A DNA stretch of 64,000 nucleotides, from contig NZ_JADILK010000022.1 of NCBI RefSeq assembly GCF_017355165.1, forward strand, positions 1-64,000, read 5' to 3'. Position numbers and translations under genes: made by a program. The notes beneath the pieces are model-generated. The model saw nothing but the letters and a program-made list of their open reading frames with translations, was not told the DNA's origin and did not search any database. This DNA is from Bacillus sp. SD075 (lineage in GTDB: Bacteria; Bacillota; Bacilli; Bacillales; DSM-1321). Shown one piece after another: positions 36,203 through 46,185 of this stretch; within the stretch, counting starts at the first letter, position 1; each line of letters starts with the position of its first letter.

Positions 36203-37042
36203 GTGAAAGGAATTTCGTCAAAATGGAAATGGCTTTTGCTGTTTTCGTGTATAACTATTTGTTTCGGAATTTACCCGGAAACAAGAACAAATGCCTTTTC
36301 GGGCCAAGTCATTCAAAAAGGTGCGGTTGGTGATGATGTAATTGAAATGCAGGCACGCCTCCAAAACATCGGTTACTATAATGGTAAGATTGATGGTGTA
36401 TATGGATGGGGCACATATTGGGCACTTCGAAACTTTCAACAAGATTTCGGGCTTCCAATCGATGGTTTGGCAGGGACTACAACAAAACAGAAGTTGACGA
36501 ATGCCTCTAATTTCAATAAACAATTTGTTCATGAACAGATCAATAAAGGGAACGAGTTCACCTATTATGGGGGAGTCCCTATTGAGAAACAGGTAAAGGC
36601 GAAAGGAAATGGGTCTTCGTCTGGAGGGACCGCTTCCGATAAGGCCCCTTCCAAAACAACGACATCAGCCAACCTTCCAGGAGGATATTCTCAAAACGAT
36701 ATACAGCTGATGGCCAATGCCGTTTATGGAGAGGCACGAGGGGAGCCTTATACAGGTCAGGTTGCCGTTGCAGCAGTAATACTGAATAGGGTGGAAAGTG
36801 CTGCCTTTCCCAATACCATTTCGGGAGTGATTTTTGAACCTGGAGCCTTTACGGCTGTTGCGGATGGACAAATTTGGCTGACACCGAATGAAAGGGCGAA
36901 AGAGGCCGTGGTGGATGCAATCAATGGGTGGGATCCAAGCGGTAACGCAGAATATTACTTTAATCCCGATACGGCAACAAGCAAATGGATCTGGTCAAGG
37001 GAACAAATTAAAAGAATCGGAAAACATATCTTTTGTAAGTAA
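36203..37042 (+). CDS. sleB: Spore cortex-lytic enzyme SleB
   Basis: 279 residues from GTG 36203; GAGGAG sits nine bases upstream and overlaps the GTG at 36194, ruling that one out. Signal peptide to about residue 30, a peptidoglycan-binding domain (about 38-98, GAVGDDVIEMQARLQNIGYY), and the C-terminal hydrolase_2 (SleB) lytic transglycosylase domain (about 160-279, NAVYGEARGEPYTGQVAVAA with catalytic Glu). It degrades muramic-delta-lactam cortex on germination. Forms an operon with ypeB. Confidence 0.94.
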   Translation: MKGISSKWKWLLLFSCITICFGIYPETRTNAFSGQVIQKGAVGDDVIEMQARLQNIGYYNGKIDGVYGWGTYWALRNFQQDFGLPIDGLAGTTTKQKLTNASNFNKQFVHEQINKGNEFTYYGGVPIEKQVKAKGNGSSSGGTASDKAPSKTTTSANLPGGYSQNDIQLMANAVYGEARGEPYTGQVAVAAVILNRVESAAFPNTISGVIFEPGAFTAVADGQIWLTPNERAKEAVVDAINGWDPSGNAEYYFNPDTATSKWIWSREQIKRIGKHIFCK

Positions 37043-37056
37043 AGAGGTGAAGGGAA

Positions 37057-38412
37057 ATGATCAGGAATATAGTGATTGCCCTGCTTGTTGTAGTTGTTGC
37101 AGGTACTGCATTCTGGGGCTATCAAGAACATAAGGAAAAAAATGCTGTATTAATCAATGCGGAAAATACGTATCAGCGAGCCTTCCATGATTTAAGCTAT
37201 CAAGTGGATTTATTGCACGATAAGGTCGGGAGTACTTTGGCTATGAATTCACGTTATTCATTAAGCCCGGCTTTAACAGATGTTTGGCGTATCACTTCCG
37301 AAGCCCAAAGTGATGTTGGTCAATTGCCATTGACCTTACTTCCTTTTAATAAGACAGAGGAATTCTTATCAAAAATTGCGGACTTCAGCTATAAAACAGC
37401 GGTACGTGACCTTGAAAAAGAACCACTGAATGATCAGGAATATGCGACTCTGCAATCCTTGTACACACAGGCAGGGGACATCCAAGGAGAGTTAAGAAAA
37501 GTGCAGTATCTGGTCCTTAAAAACAATTTAAGATGGATGGATGTCGAAATGGCTCTTGCATCAGGGAAAGAGAATTCGGATAACACGATCATCGACGGAT
37601 TAAAGACGGTAGAGAAAAAAGTATCTGGGTACGGGGAAACGAATGAGATGAATCCTACTTTTACTTCTGCACAACAGAGGGACGAGAATTTCAAAAATCT
37701 GCAAGGTAAAACCATTACAAAAGAAGAAGCAATTGCAACGGCAAAAAACTATGCACACTCAAAAAGTAAAAATTTGCAGGTGAAGGTTGAGGAAAATGGA
37801 AAAGGTTCCGATTATGGATTTTATAGTGTCAGCATCCTCGATAAAGATTCCAATACCGAATTGAATATGGACTTGACCAAAAAAGGCGGTTACCCTATTT
37901 GGTATATAAATAATAGGGACGTAAACAAAACCAATATTGATTTGAATCAAGCTTACACAAATGCCGAAGATTTTTTAAAGGAACATGATTTCAGTTCACT
38001 TGAATTATTTGAAAGCGCTCAGTACGACAATATTGCCTTATTGAATTTCGTGACATCAGAAAATGGCGTCAAGGTTTATCCGGATTCAGTCAAGGTCAAA
38101 ATCGCATTGGATGATGGATCGGTTATAGGATTTTCAGCCGACGAGTATTTAAAATCACATAAAACCAGGGAAATAGGGAGTCCGAACATATCCGAGAAAG
38201 AAGCAAAGGGCAAAATCAACAGTAATGTAAAGATAATGGAAGAAGGAAAGGCGTTAATCATCAATGATATTGGTGAAGAAGTTCTTTGTTATGAATTTCT
38301 CGGTACGATCAATGATGATACCTACCGTATTTTCATTAATGCAGATACCGGTCAAGAAGAAAAGGTGGATAAATTAAAGAATTCCGAGCCGATATACGAA
38401 AATTTAATTTAA
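37057..38412 (+). CDS. ypeB: Germination protein YpeB
   Basis: 451 residues (B. subtilis 450). An N-terminal membrane helix (about 3-20), a helical domain, and two or three PepSY-type domains in the C-terminal half (for example ITKEEAIATAKNYA and the ISEKEAKGKI segment). It is needed for SleB stability and localisation in the spore; the two are interdependent. It starts 14 bases after sleB. Confidence 0.94.
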   Translation: MIRNIVIALLVVVVAGTAFWGYQEHKEKNAVLINAENTYQRAFHDLSYQVDLLHDKVGSTLAMNSRYSLSPALTDVWRITSEAQSDVGQLPLTLLPFNKTEEFLSKIADFSYKTAVRDLEKEPLNDQEYATLQSLYTQAGDIQGELRKVQYLVLKNNLRWMDVEMALASGKENSDNTIIDGLKTVEKKVSGYGETNEMNPTFTSAQQRDENFKNLQGKTITKEEAIATAKNYAHSKSKNLQVKVEENGKGSDYGFYSVSILDKDSNTELNMDLTKKGGYPIWYINNRDVNKTNIDLNQAYTNAEDFLKEHDFSSLELFESAQYDNIALLNFVTSENGVKVYPDSVKVKIALDDGSVIGFSADEYLKSHKTREIGSPNISEKEAKGKINSNVKIMEEGKALIINDIGEEVLCYEFLGTINDDTYRIFINADTGQEEKVDKLKNSEPIYENLI

Positions 38413-38438
38413 TTCATTTATCATGAATCAAAAGTTGT

Positions 38439-38470
38439 AGGGAAATGTGCTTAGTCACTTTCCCTTTTTA
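38439..38470 (+). terminator. Terminator after ypeB
   Basis: AGGGAAA/TTTCCCT with inner pairing and a T5 run. Confidence 0.7.
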
Positions 38471-38529
38471 TTATTTCATGAAATAATAACTTAAAGATTA
38501 TTGGATTTATGGGAAAATCCATAGGTGAA

Positions 38530-38966
38530 ATGTTTAAAATTGGTGGTATATTATTGCTCGAACCCAAATACTCATCACAGAAGGAAAAGTTCAATTGTAT
38601 GGTTGTCGAAATGTGCAACTATTGCTGCCCGAAGGAGAATCGTTTGTGAAAATCCAACGGAGGTAATACGTGCGCCTGCGTGTAACCTTGGATACAGCCG
38701 TTCATCCAGAATATTCAGAGTTCACCCCCTTTCGCGCATTAACGGAGGATATCAGTGCAGGCGGAGCTTTCATAAGGTTTTTAAAGGGCACTAATATACA
38801 ATCTGTTTCGCAATTATACCTGTGGATGGCGCTTACGCTAAAATCAGGTGAGGTTCATTATTTAAGGGTGAAAAGCAAAGTCATTCGCGTATCGGAGAAA
38901 GAGCATGGCAATATGCTGCTGCACGTCCAATTTCTTGAACCTACAAAAATGATGGACAGACATTAA
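38530..38966 (+). pseudogene. ypfA: Broken ypfA (PilZ flagellar brake, MotI/DgrA)
   Basis: The ATG at 38530 (AGGTG upstream) opens MFKIGGILLLEPKYSSQKEKFNCMVVEM, split here by position as residues 1-28 of a YpfA-like N-terminus. The frame then breaks near 38600-38615, where about 50-60 codons of the expected middle domain seem to be missing. It resumes in a different frame with ESFVKIQRR, a TAA at 38664-38666, then YVRLRVTLDTAVHPEYSEF. The TAA stands where B. subtilis has Gln in IQRRQYVR, so CAA to TAA is likely. The PilZ motif EDISAGG and the C-terminus to 38966 are still readable. Confidence 0.8.
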
Positions 38967-39088
38967 TGAGATTTATATTTGAAAAGCAGGTCGATTTAAA
39001 GAAAAAAGGCATGTATGTATAACATGATTGAATGAAAAACGGCGATTCCATCCATACTGCTAATATAAATAGATGGAGGGTGCGGCTT

Positions 39089-39274
39089 TTGAAAACATTT
39101 GAAAGACTATTAATTAAAGTGATCATCATCCAATTGGCCTGCTTATTTTTTTTCCAGTTCCTTTTGAGCAGGGAGGATCAAATCTTTGATTTGACCAAGC
39201 TCTCAAGGTATGAAGGTGTCACTAGCAATAATTATACGAAAATCATTGAAACATTCAATGGTACCCCTAAGTAA
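39089..39274 (+). CDS. ypfB: DUF5359-type small membrane protein YpfB
   Basis: 61 residues from TTG 39089, with TGGAGGG eight bases upstream; longer in-frame starts lack this. Begins LKTFERLLIKVIIIQLACLF, one N-terminal membrane helix (about 8-26), followed by a short polar tail. The position between ypfA and cmk and the KTFERLLIK start match B. subtilis YpfB. Function unknown. Confidence 0.75.
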   Translation: MKTFERLLIKVIIIQLACLFFFQFLLSREDQIFDLTKLSRYEGVTSNNYTKIIETFNGTPK

Positions 39275-39415
39275 AAGTGATTATCCGTTTCAGTTTGTCG
39301 ACAAAAGGGAGATTCGTAATACTCCCCACCGAACCATGGTTTTAAAAGTGACTTGCTTATCTTCATGTTTTTTACTTTTTATTTGGAATAATCCTGCCCC
39401 CTGGATTAAAGAAAT

Positions 39416-39582
39416 ATGCGACACTCCTGCCGAATAACTGGCTAGCCGAGACTCAACAGACTCTTGCGGCAAGGAAGCAGATTTCTGGAATCAACTGGCT
39501 TTCGTATTTCAATAAAATACTGCAGGCAAACTCGATTTTCCTCAAATTTGTATACAGTCTGAAGCGGTGATCCGCTTTTTTT
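39416..39582. repeat. Dispersed Bacillus-type repeat, degenerate copy 2
   Basis: Starts with ATGCGACACTCCTGCCG, the 5' end I associate with intergenic repeats in Bacillus, and degenerates through the middle. The 3' part (39520-39557) matches the 83-120 hairpin of copy 1, including CAAACTCGATTTTC and ACAGTCTGAAG, but its stem is damaged. It ends in hairpin AGCGG/CCGCT plus T7 (39563-39582), an active-looking + strand terminator. Confidence 0.6.
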
Positions 39583-39749
39583 GTATGAAGATTTTCAATA
39601 AAGGATAATTTTGATGGCTGCAGTGATAAAAAAGAACAAAGGTGATTTTGAACGTACACAGCCCTTTTATTAATGATTTTCCTGCTAGTTGTGATAAAAT
39701 GAAAGGGTACTAAATAATCAGCATGATTGTAGGATTCTTGGGAGGATTT

Positions 39750-40424
39750 ATGGAAAAAAAATTATCAGTCGCAATCGACGGACCAGCAGCTGCTGGAAAA
39801 AGCACGGTTGCTAAAATTGTTGCAGAAAAGTTCAATTACATATATGTGGATACAGGTGCGATGTACAGGGCCCTTACTTATAAGGCCCTTAATCAAAAGA
39901 TTCGCCTGGATGATGAACAAGCATTAGCAGAAGTTCTCATCAATACGAAAATCGAATTAAGACCAAGTGAAAATGGACAGTTGGTGTTCTTGGATAATGA
40001 GGACGTGACAGCCCAAATCAGGAATAATGAAGTGACAGGCTCCGTTTCGGAAGTGGCAAAGCACCGGAGCATCCGGGAAGAATTGGTTCGCAGGCAGCAA
40101 ATCTTTGGTGAAAATGGCGGTGTCGTCATGGATGGCAGGGACATTGGTACACATGTTTTACCAAACGCCGAAGTAAAGGTATTTCTAATCGCTTCTGTGG
40201 ATGAGAGGGCACAGCGGAGGCATCAGGAAAATATATTGAAAGGTTTTCCATCAGATATCGAAAAATTAAGGGAAGAAATCGCAACAAGGGATAAGCTGGA
40301 CTCAGAACGCAAGGTATCGCCACTGAAAAAGGCAGCGGATGCTATCGAAATCGATACCACTTCATTATCGATTCAGGAAGTTGCAGAAAGTATCATGTCT
40401 TTAATAGAAGAGAGGAAAAGATGA
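39750..40424 (+). CDS. cmk: Cytidylate kinase
   Basis: 224 residues from ATG 39750 (GGGAGGA upstream; an in-frame ATG at 39723 has none), the exact length of B. subtilis Cmk. It phosphorylates CMP and dCMP using ATP. P-loop GPAAAGKST (about 11-19), [15 protein letters not shown], and [14 protein letters not shown] with the lid region following. Overlaps plsC by 4 bases. Confidence 0.96.
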   Translation: MEKKLSVAIDGPAAAGKSTVAKIVAEKFNYIYVDTGAMYRALTYKALNQKIRLDDEQALAEVLINTKIELRPSENGQLVFLDNEDVTAQIRNNEVTGSVSEVAKHRSIREELVRRQQIFGENGGVVMDGRDIGTHVLPNAEVKVFLIASVDERAQRRHQENILKGFPSDIEKLREEIATRDKLDSERKVSPLKKAADAIEIDTTSLSIQEVAESIMSLIEERKR

Positions 40425-41008
40425 CATTGGATTTTTACACATTTGCCAAGAACGTCGTAAAAGGCGTTTTAACGCCTGCGTATAGGGTTAAGACGCTGGG
40501 AAAGGAACATATCCCTAAAGAGGGCGGAATATTGATCTGTGCCAATCACATTGATAATTTGGATCCGCCCGTAGTTGGCATGACATCTCCAAGGGACATT
40601 CATTTCATGGCGAAGGAAGAGTTGTTTCAAGCACCCGTTTTGAAGGGTATATTACCCAGAGTAAATGCTTTTCCCGTAAAGCGGGGCAATAGCGATCGGG
40701 AATCCCTTAGAAAAGGTTTAAAGCTTTTGAAGGAGGGCAAGGCGATTGGTCTGTTTCCCGAGGGAACCAGAAGCAAGACTGGTGAATTGGGAGAAGGATT
40801 GGCGGGTGCTGGTTTTTTCGCGTTGCGATCTGATGCCGTTATCATACCGTGTGCAATCATCGGCCCATATAAATTTTTGCGTCCGTTGAAAGTCGTATAC
40901 GGTCCTCCAATAAATTTCACCGAATATCGCGAACAGAAAATATCAGCCGATGAAGCTACAAAAATCATCATGGACCAAATTGGGAAATTGATTTCCGAGC
41001 ATAAATAG
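40421..41008 (+). CDS. plsC: 1-acylglycerol-3-phosphate acyltransferase
   Basis: 195 residues. It adds the second acyl chain to form phosphatidic acid at the inner membrane face. NHIDNLDP (His-x4-Asp, about 41-48) and [11 protein letters not shown] (about 109-119) are the catalytic and substrate motifs. Translationally coupled to cmk by an ATGA overlap. B. subtilis lacks a plsC at this spot, but other Bacillaceae keep it between cmk and rpsA. Confidence 0.93.
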   Translation: MTLDFYTFAKNVVKGVLTPAYRVKTLGKEHIPKEGGILICANHIDNLDPPVVGMTSPRDIHFMAKEELFQAPVLKGILPRVNAFPVKRGNSDRESLRKGLKLLKEGKAIGLFPEGTRSKTGELGEGLAGAGFFALRSDAVIIPCAIIGPYKFLRPLKVVYGPPINFTEYREQKISADEATKIIMDQIGKLISEHK

Positions 41009-41018
41009 TCATTCATAC

Positions 41019-41045
41019 TTGACAATTTTCTGATTTTGTTAGAAT
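41019..41045 (+). promoter_or_regulatory. Promoter of ypfD/rpsA
   Basis: -35 TTGACA (41019-41024) and -10 TAGAAT (41040-41045), spacer 15 bp. The transcript would have a leader of about 170 bases before the S1 gene; no clear structure is seen in it. Confidence 0.5.
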
Positions 41046-41223
41046 TTATAAAATAAGGGTATGGTTCCTTATTGCGGATGAAAGGGAGAAATTTTTTTAT
41101 TACTCTGAAAAAACTGTTTTTATCTTTATTAGGAAAGTGTTTTTATTGAACCACTTTAAATAAAATATGTGGCCGATGAAGAGGGAATTTGCTGATCAGT
41201 CATGGGTTAAGGAGGAGTTAGTA

Positions 41224-42363
41224 ATGACAGAAGATATGAACCAGGTAGAAGTGAACAATTACAAAGTTGGGGATCAAGTTAAAGCAACCGTTTCAAAGGT
41301 AGAAGAAAAACAGGTTATTGTCAATGTGGAAGACAGCAAGACTGATGGAATTATACCTATCAGCGAGCTTTCAAGCCTGCATGTTGAAAAGGCGTCAGAT
41401 GCCGTTTCGGAAGGTGATGCATTGGAGCTGGAAGTCATTAAAGTCGAAGAAGAAGCTCTCATTCTATCAAAACGTAAAATTGACGCTCTTAAAGCATGGG
41501 ATGACCTGGAATTGAAATTTGAAAATGGAGACGTATTTGAGGCAGAAGTTAAAGATGTCGTCAAAGGCGGGCTTGTTGTAGATCTAGGCGTACGTGGTTT
41601 TGTTCCAGCTTCTCTAGTAGAAGACTATTTCGTTGAAGACTTTTCTGATTACAAAAACAAAACTTTAACATTCAAGATTGTTGAGCTTGAGAAAGACAAG
41701 AATCGCTTAATCCTCTCACATCGGGCAGTGGTCCAAGACCAAAAGGAAAAGCAAAAAGCAACCGTTTTGGATAAGATTGAAAGCGGGCAAGTGCTTGAGG
41801 GCGTGGTCCAAAGGATTACAGATTTTGGTGCATTCGTGGATATTGGAGGCGTAGACGGCCTTGTCCACATTTCCCAGCTTTCCCATCAGCATGTCGACAA
41901 GACATCCGATGTCGTTTCCGAAGGGGATAAGGTGCAGGTGAAAGTACTATCCATCGATCGTGATAATGAAAGGATTTCACTATCCATTAAGGATACCCTT
42001 CCGGGACCTTGGGCAGGCATTGCGGAAAAAGCGGCCAAAGGCTCTACACTGGAAGGTATCGTTAAACGCCTTGTTTCTTTTGGAGCATTCGTGGAGATTT
42101 TTCCAGGAGTAGAAGGGCTTGTCCATATTTCACAGATTTCGCACAAGCATATTGCCACACCGCAAGAAGTACTTAAAGAAGGCCAGTCTGTAGAAGTGAA
42201 GGTGCTGGAAGTCAATGAATCGGATCAACGTCTATCATTGAGCATTAAGGAACTTGAAGAACCTCAAACCAATTACAACACTTCAGATTATGAGCTCCCT
42301 GAAGAATCGAAGGGCTTTCAGCTAGGTGAAATGATCGGTGATCAATTGAAAAAACTAAAATAA
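41224..42363 (+). CDS. ypfD: S1-domain RNA-binding protein (RpsA homologue, YpfD)
   Basis: 379 residues from ATG 41224 (AAGGAGGAG upstream). Four S1 OB-fold repeats at about 16-85, 102-170, 187-256 and 272-342; the third and fourth contain [22 protein letters not shown] and [21 protein letters not shown], given here by motif. Gram-negative ribosomal protein S1 has six; the four-repeat form is normal in Bacillus and is not an essential ribosomal protein in B. subtilis. Confidence 0.93.
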   Translation: MTEDMNQVEVNNYKVGDQVKATVSKVEEKQVIVNVEDSKTDGIIPISELSSLHVEKASDAVSEGDALELEVIKVEEEALILSKRKIDALKAWDDLELKFENGDVFEAEVKDVVKGGLVVDLGVRGFVPASLVEDYFVEDFSDYKNKTLTFKIVELEKDKNRLILSHRAVVQDQKEKQKATVLDKIESGQVLEGVVQRITDFGAFVDIGGVDGLVHISQLSHQHVDKTSDVVSEGDKVQVKVLSIDRDNERISLSIKDTLPGPWAGIAEKAAKGSTLEGIVKRLVSFGAFVEIFPGVEGLVHISQISHKHIATPQEVLKEGQSVEVKVLEVNESDQRLSLSIKELEEPQTNYNTSDYELPEESKGFQLGEMIGDQLKKLK

Positions 42364-42370
42364 GATAATA

Positions 42371-43429
42371 ATGGTGATGGCCTTGGAGAGAAAACAACGA
42401 AAATTAGATCATATAGAATTTGCGCTAAAGACAGGACAGCAGCATAAAACCGGACTAGAAGATATTTCGTTTATTCACCAAAGCTTACCAGGTATTTCCT
42501 TGAATAATGTGAATCTCACATCAGAAGTTGGCGAACTTGGATTAAGTTCGCCAATTTTTATAAATGCCATGACTGGTGGCGGAGGCCCTGAAACCGAAAA
42601 ATTGAATGGTGACCTAGCCATTGCTGCACGGGAAACAGGCATCGCCATGGCGGTAGGTTCGCAAATGGCAGCTATCAAGGATTCTAGCCAGCAAGCTTCT
42701 TTTAAAGTTGTAAGGAAGGAAAATCCTGATGGTGTGTTAATTGGTAATCTCGGTGGTGAAGCAACAGTCGAACAGGCTAAGCGGGCCAGCGAAATGATCG
42801 GGGCCAATGCCCTTCAGATTCATATTAACGTCATCCAAGAATTGACCATGCCTGAAGGGGATAGAGATTTTGCGGGTACCCTTTCGAGAATAGAAAAAAT
42901 CAATAGAACAATCGGAATTCCTGTCATCGTAAAAGAGGTTGGGTTTGGGATGAGTATGGAAACGGTGAAGCAATTACATTCCGTGGGTGTTTCAATTATT
43001 GATGTAGGCGGGTTTGGTGGAACGAATTTTGCTAAAATCGAGAATGAAAGACGAGCAAAGATACTCGGATATTTTAATGAATGGGGCATACCGACAGCCG
43101 CTTCGATTGTCGAAGCAGTTACTGTTTCACCACAGATATCAGTCATCGGGTCGGGTGGCATTCAAAGCCCTTTGGAAATTACAAAAAGCCTGGCGTTAGG
43201 AGCGAAAGGTGTCGGATTAGCTGGACATTTCCTCAAGCTTTATAAAGAGTTGGGCTTGGGAAATTTGATTAAGGAAATAAATTACATACATGAAGATTTG
43301 AAGGTCATCATGACTGCACTCGGGTGCGCTAATATCTCAGAGCTAAGGAAATCGAAATTGGTCATCAAAGGAAATACCCATCATTGGTTATCTCAAAGAG
43401 GCATTGATTGTTCGGCGTATGCTAAATGA
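42371..43429 (+). CDS. fni: Type 2 isopentenyl-diphosphate isomerase Fni
   Basis: 352 residues from ATG 42371; the ATG at 42377 (MALERKQRK) is also plausible, as no strong ribosome-binding site distinguishes them. This FMN- and NADPH-dependent enzyme interconverts IPP and DMAPP for isoprenoid synthesis. INAMTGGGG (about 65-73), GNLGGEATVEQA, QIHINVIQELTMPEGDRDF and KEVGFGMS are typical. It works with the hepS/hepT products further down the window. Confidence 0.94.
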   Translation: MVMALERKQRKLDHIEFALKTGQQHKTGLEDISFIHQSLPGISLNNVNLTSEVGELGLSSPIFINAMTGGGGPETEKLNGDLAIAARETGIAMAVGSQMAAIKDSSQQASFKVVRKENPDGVLIGNLGGEATVEQAKRASEMIGANALQIHINVIQELTMPEGDRDFAGTLSRIEKINRTIGIPVIVKEVGFGMSMETVKQLHSVGVSIIDVGGFGGTNFAKIENERRAKILGYFNEWGIPTAASIVEAVTVSPQISVIGSGGIQSPLEITKSLALGAKGVGLAGHFLKLYKELGLGNLIKEINYIHEDLKVIMTALGCANISELRKSKLVIKGNTHHWLSQRGIDCSAYAK

Positions 43430-43440
43430 ATGACCACAAA

Positions 43441-43480
43441 AGAAGCATCTCAATTGAAACGAATTGAGATGCTTCTTTTT
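43441..43480 (+). terminator. Terminator after fni
   Basis: AGAAGCATCTCAATT/AATTGAGATGCTTCT stem, 6-base loop and T5. Confidence 0.88.
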
Positions 43481-43494
43481 GTTCAGGTATAGAC

Positions 43495-43626
43495 TTAACT
43501 ATTCCTTTTCCGTGCCTCTTCAGGGCTTTCCATTCTTGTTGCCCCTTTGTGATCCAGTGATTGGTCCCTGTCGGACTCCACTCGTTTACTTTCTTTCAAT
43601 TTCTTCTCTTGCCGGTCTTTTCCCAT
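43495..43626 (-). CDS. ypzI: YpzI-family small protein
   Basis: 43 residues starting MGKDRQEKKLKESKRVESDR, very hydrophilic and charged, without Cys or hydrophobic segments. The strong AAAAGGAGGTG ribosome-binding site and the position beside yphA match B. subtilis YpzI, a small protein of unknown function. The minus-strand stop is 15 bases from the fni terminator, which can act in both directions. Confidence 0.8.
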   Translation of the reverse strand: MGKDRQEKKLKESKRVESDRDQSLDHKGATRMESPEEARKRNS

Positions 43627-43739
43627 GTTCACACCTCCTTTTTAAATGATAGAGGGAAGGTTTTCCTCATCAAATGCCGTGCTTTACGTTTATACTTTGA
43701 ATAAACAAGCCATAATGTTCCTAAAAGGGGGACGGCAGC

Positions 43740-44360
43740 ATGGATGGAATTATATTTTATTGGATTTCATGGATAGTTTGGGTCATTGTCATGTTTTTTA
43801 TTCCGAAAACGGTTCCCTTTCGTTTTGATTTTCTTTTTCACTTATTAGCCGTTATGGTATTAGCGGGCTATAAACTGGAGGCTCCCTTGGTTTCCGTGCA
43901 TTTGAGCGGTCCGTATCTTTTCTTTATATTGTGTGTGTATATTAGGAAGAAATCAATCATCAAGATGATGGAACTGATCAGCGGAAGCCTTATCATCACT
44001 CTCGCTTATGCCAGTTTTCAACTTTTTTCTTTGCTTGATCCAATATGGCTCATCATGAAACCCTCTTATCTTTTGTGTATTTTCCTGAATTATCTTATCC
44101 TACTACTTTTTAAAAATTGGAAACATCGATTGTTCGTCCTTTTAATTGGGATGATGATGGGAGATATCATATATTCTGGATTGCTTGCTTACCACTCTTT
44201 ACCTTATGTGGCACTTGCTTACGTATGGCATGATAATGCAGTGCTGGTATTGGGTGCAAACATACTGTGGAGAATGTTGGAACTGGTTGGCCAATACATG
44301 TATCTAGCATCCCAATCAAGATTTTTATCAAAACAAGGGAAAGAGAATTTTAATCAATGA
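43740..44360 (+). CDS. yphA: Membrane protein YphA
   Basis: 206 residues with about six hydrophobic helices from residue 4 to about 190 and a short polar tail. AAGGGGG precedes the ATG. Same location and topology as B. subtilis YphA (199 aa); function unknown. Confidence 0.82.
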   Translation: MDGIIFYWISWIVWVIVMFFIPKTVPFRFDFLFHLLAVMVLAGYKLEAPLVSVHLSGPYLFFILCVYIRKKSIIKMMELISGSLIITLAYASFQLFSLLDPIWLIMKPSYLLCIFLNYLILLLFKNWKHRLFVLLIGMMMGDIIYSGLLAYHSLPYVALAYVWHDNAVLVLGANILWRMLELVGQYMYLASQSRFLSKQGKENFNQ

Positions 44361-44858
44361 GGAGTATGGTGAAAAATAGATAGGGCGTATTAGCCGCTTT
44401 ATCGAAAGACAGAAGTATAAATGGAACCAATTGGCATTGGGAGGCTTTTATTCATACAATCATTGTTGATTGGCGAGAAATTTGTTACTATAGGATAGTT
44501 AGAGGTCTGTAGATAAATCGTAAAATGCTCTAAACAATTAAAAAGGAAGCCGTATGTCGAAGCTTTCTTCATTTTTTTGGGCTGATTATAATCAAGTTTG
44601 AGCATGCAGAGGGTTCGGCTTCACACCCTTAGGAACTGGGGCGTCAAGTGGACAAACTGCCGGTGAATACTAGATGAGATTAACTGAACATCAGTTGGGA
44701 TTTTCATACTGATGAAAGATTCCTTTAAATGATGATGGATACAGCCTTTTCCTTTTAAAGGAAATAATGAAAATCAATAATGCAAAGCAACCGTAATAAA
44801 TGCATTCATGAATTTCGTGACTTTGACAGAGATATAGTAGCAGAAAGGGTGAATAGCA
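44361..44858. other. 500-bp gap without yphB
   Basis: B. subtilis has ypzH and yphB (YIEGIA family) between yphA and der. Here I find no ORF that resembles them. A hairpin with a T run near 44545-44578 could end yphA. The minus-strand ORF 44399-44605 has no ribosome-binding site and no recognisable family. The sequence appears to be non-coding or fully decayed. Confidence 0.5.
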
Positions 44859-46169
44859 ATGCCAAAACCGGTAATTGCGATAGTCGGTCGTCCGAACGTG
44901 GGAAAATCGACAATCTTTAATAGGATAGTTGGAGAACGGGTTTCGATTGTCGAAGACGTTCCTGGAGTAACTCGGGACAGGATTTATAGTTCTGGTGAAT
45001 GGTTGACACATGATTTTAACATTATTGATACAGGTGGAATTGATATCGGTGACGAGCCATTCCTAGAACAAATTCGCCAGCAGGCTGAAATTGCCATCGA
45101 TGAAGCCGATGTGATCATTTTTATGACGAATGGTCGTGAAGGGGTAACGGCTGCTGATGAAGAAGTCGCTAAGATCCTTTATAAATCGAGGAAGCCAGTT
45201 GTCCTTGCAGTAAATAAAGTCGATAACCCAGAAATGAAAGATCAAATTTATGACTTCTATGCGTTAGGTTTTGGCGATCCATTCCCGATCTCCGGGTCTC
45301 ATGGGCTTGGTCTTGGTGACCTTCTGGATGAAGCGGCCAAACATTTCCCTAAATTCGGCGGTCAGGATTATGCTGATGATGTCATTAAATTCAGTTTGAT
45401 TGGGAGACCGAACGTAGGTAAATCATCTCTGGTCAATGCATTATTAGGTGAAGAACGTGTAATTGTAAGTGATATTGAAGGTACGACCCGCGACGCGATT
45501 GACTCTCCTTATAAATATAATGGCAAAGAATATGTCATTATTGATACAGCAGGGATGCGGAAAAAAGGTAAAGTGTATGAAAGTACGGAAAAATATAGCG
45601 TACTTCGTGCATTAAGGGCAATTGAACGTTCAGACGTTGTTCTTGTGGTCCTGAACGCTGAAGAAGGCATTCGTGAACAGGATAAAAAAATTGCCGGATA
45701 TGCCCATGAAGCGGGTAGGGCGGTCATCATCGTCGTCAATAAGTGGGATGCCATCGAGAAAGATGAAAAAACGATGAAAGATTTTGAAGAAAAGATCCGT
45801 GCCCATTTCCTATTCTTGGATTATGCTCCAATCATTTATCTTTCTGCCTTAACGAAAAAACGGACACATACCCTAATACCGGTCATTGACCAGGCTAGTG
45901 AAAATCATGCTATCCGTGTTCAGACAAATGTATTGAATGAAGTGGTCATGGACGCGGTGGCGATGAATCCGACACCGACACATAATGGAAACCGTTTGAA
46001 AATTTATTATACGACTCAGGTAGCGATCAAGCCGCCAACTTTCGTTGTATTCGTTAACGATCCGGAGTTATTGCATTTCTCATATGAGAGATTTTTAGAA
46101 AATCGAATTAGGGATGCCTTTGGTTTTGAAGGAACACCAATACGAATTTTTGGACGCCAGAGGAAATAG
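44859..46169 (+). CDS. der: Ribosome biogenesis GTPase Der
   Basis: 436 residues, essential for 50S assembly. Two tandem GTPase domains: G1 motifs GRPNVGKST (about 10-18) and GRPNVGKSS (about 182-190), NKVD and NKWD G4 motifs, and DTGG/DTAG G3 motifs. A C-terminal KH-like domain follows (about 352-436). AGAAAGGGTG precedes the ATG. Confidence 0.97.
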   Translation: MPKPVIAIVGRPNVGKSTIFNRIVGERVSIVEDVPGVTRDRIYSSGEWLTHDFNIIDTGGIDIGDEPFLEQIRQQAEIAIDEADVIIFMTNGREGVTAADEEVAKILYKSRKPVVLAVNKVDNPEMKDQIYDFYALGFGDPFPISGSHGLGLGDLLDEAAKHFPKFGGQDYADDVIKFSLIGRPNVGKSSLVNALLGEERVIVSDIEGTTRDAIDSPYKYNGKEYVIIDTAGMRKKGKVYESTEKYSVLRALRAIERSDVVLVVLNAEEGIREQDKKIAGYAHEAGRAVIIVVNKWDAIEKDEKTMKDFEEKIRAHFLFLDYAPIIYLSALTKKRTHTLIPVIDQASENHAIRVQTNVLNEVVMDAVAMNPTPTHNGNRLKIYYTTQVAIKPPTFVVFVNDPELLHFSYERFLENRIRDAFGFEGTPIRIFGRQRK

Positions 46170-46185
46170 TAAAGGTGGTTATAAC

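Noticed and set aside
38525-38794. 89-codon ORF overlapping the ypfA remnant
   Set aside because: It is in the third frame relative to the recognisable YpfA segments; a shadow frame.
41224-42363. Truncated ribosomal protein S1 (four repeats instead of six)
   Set aside because: Four-repeat YpfD is the normal form in Bacillus.
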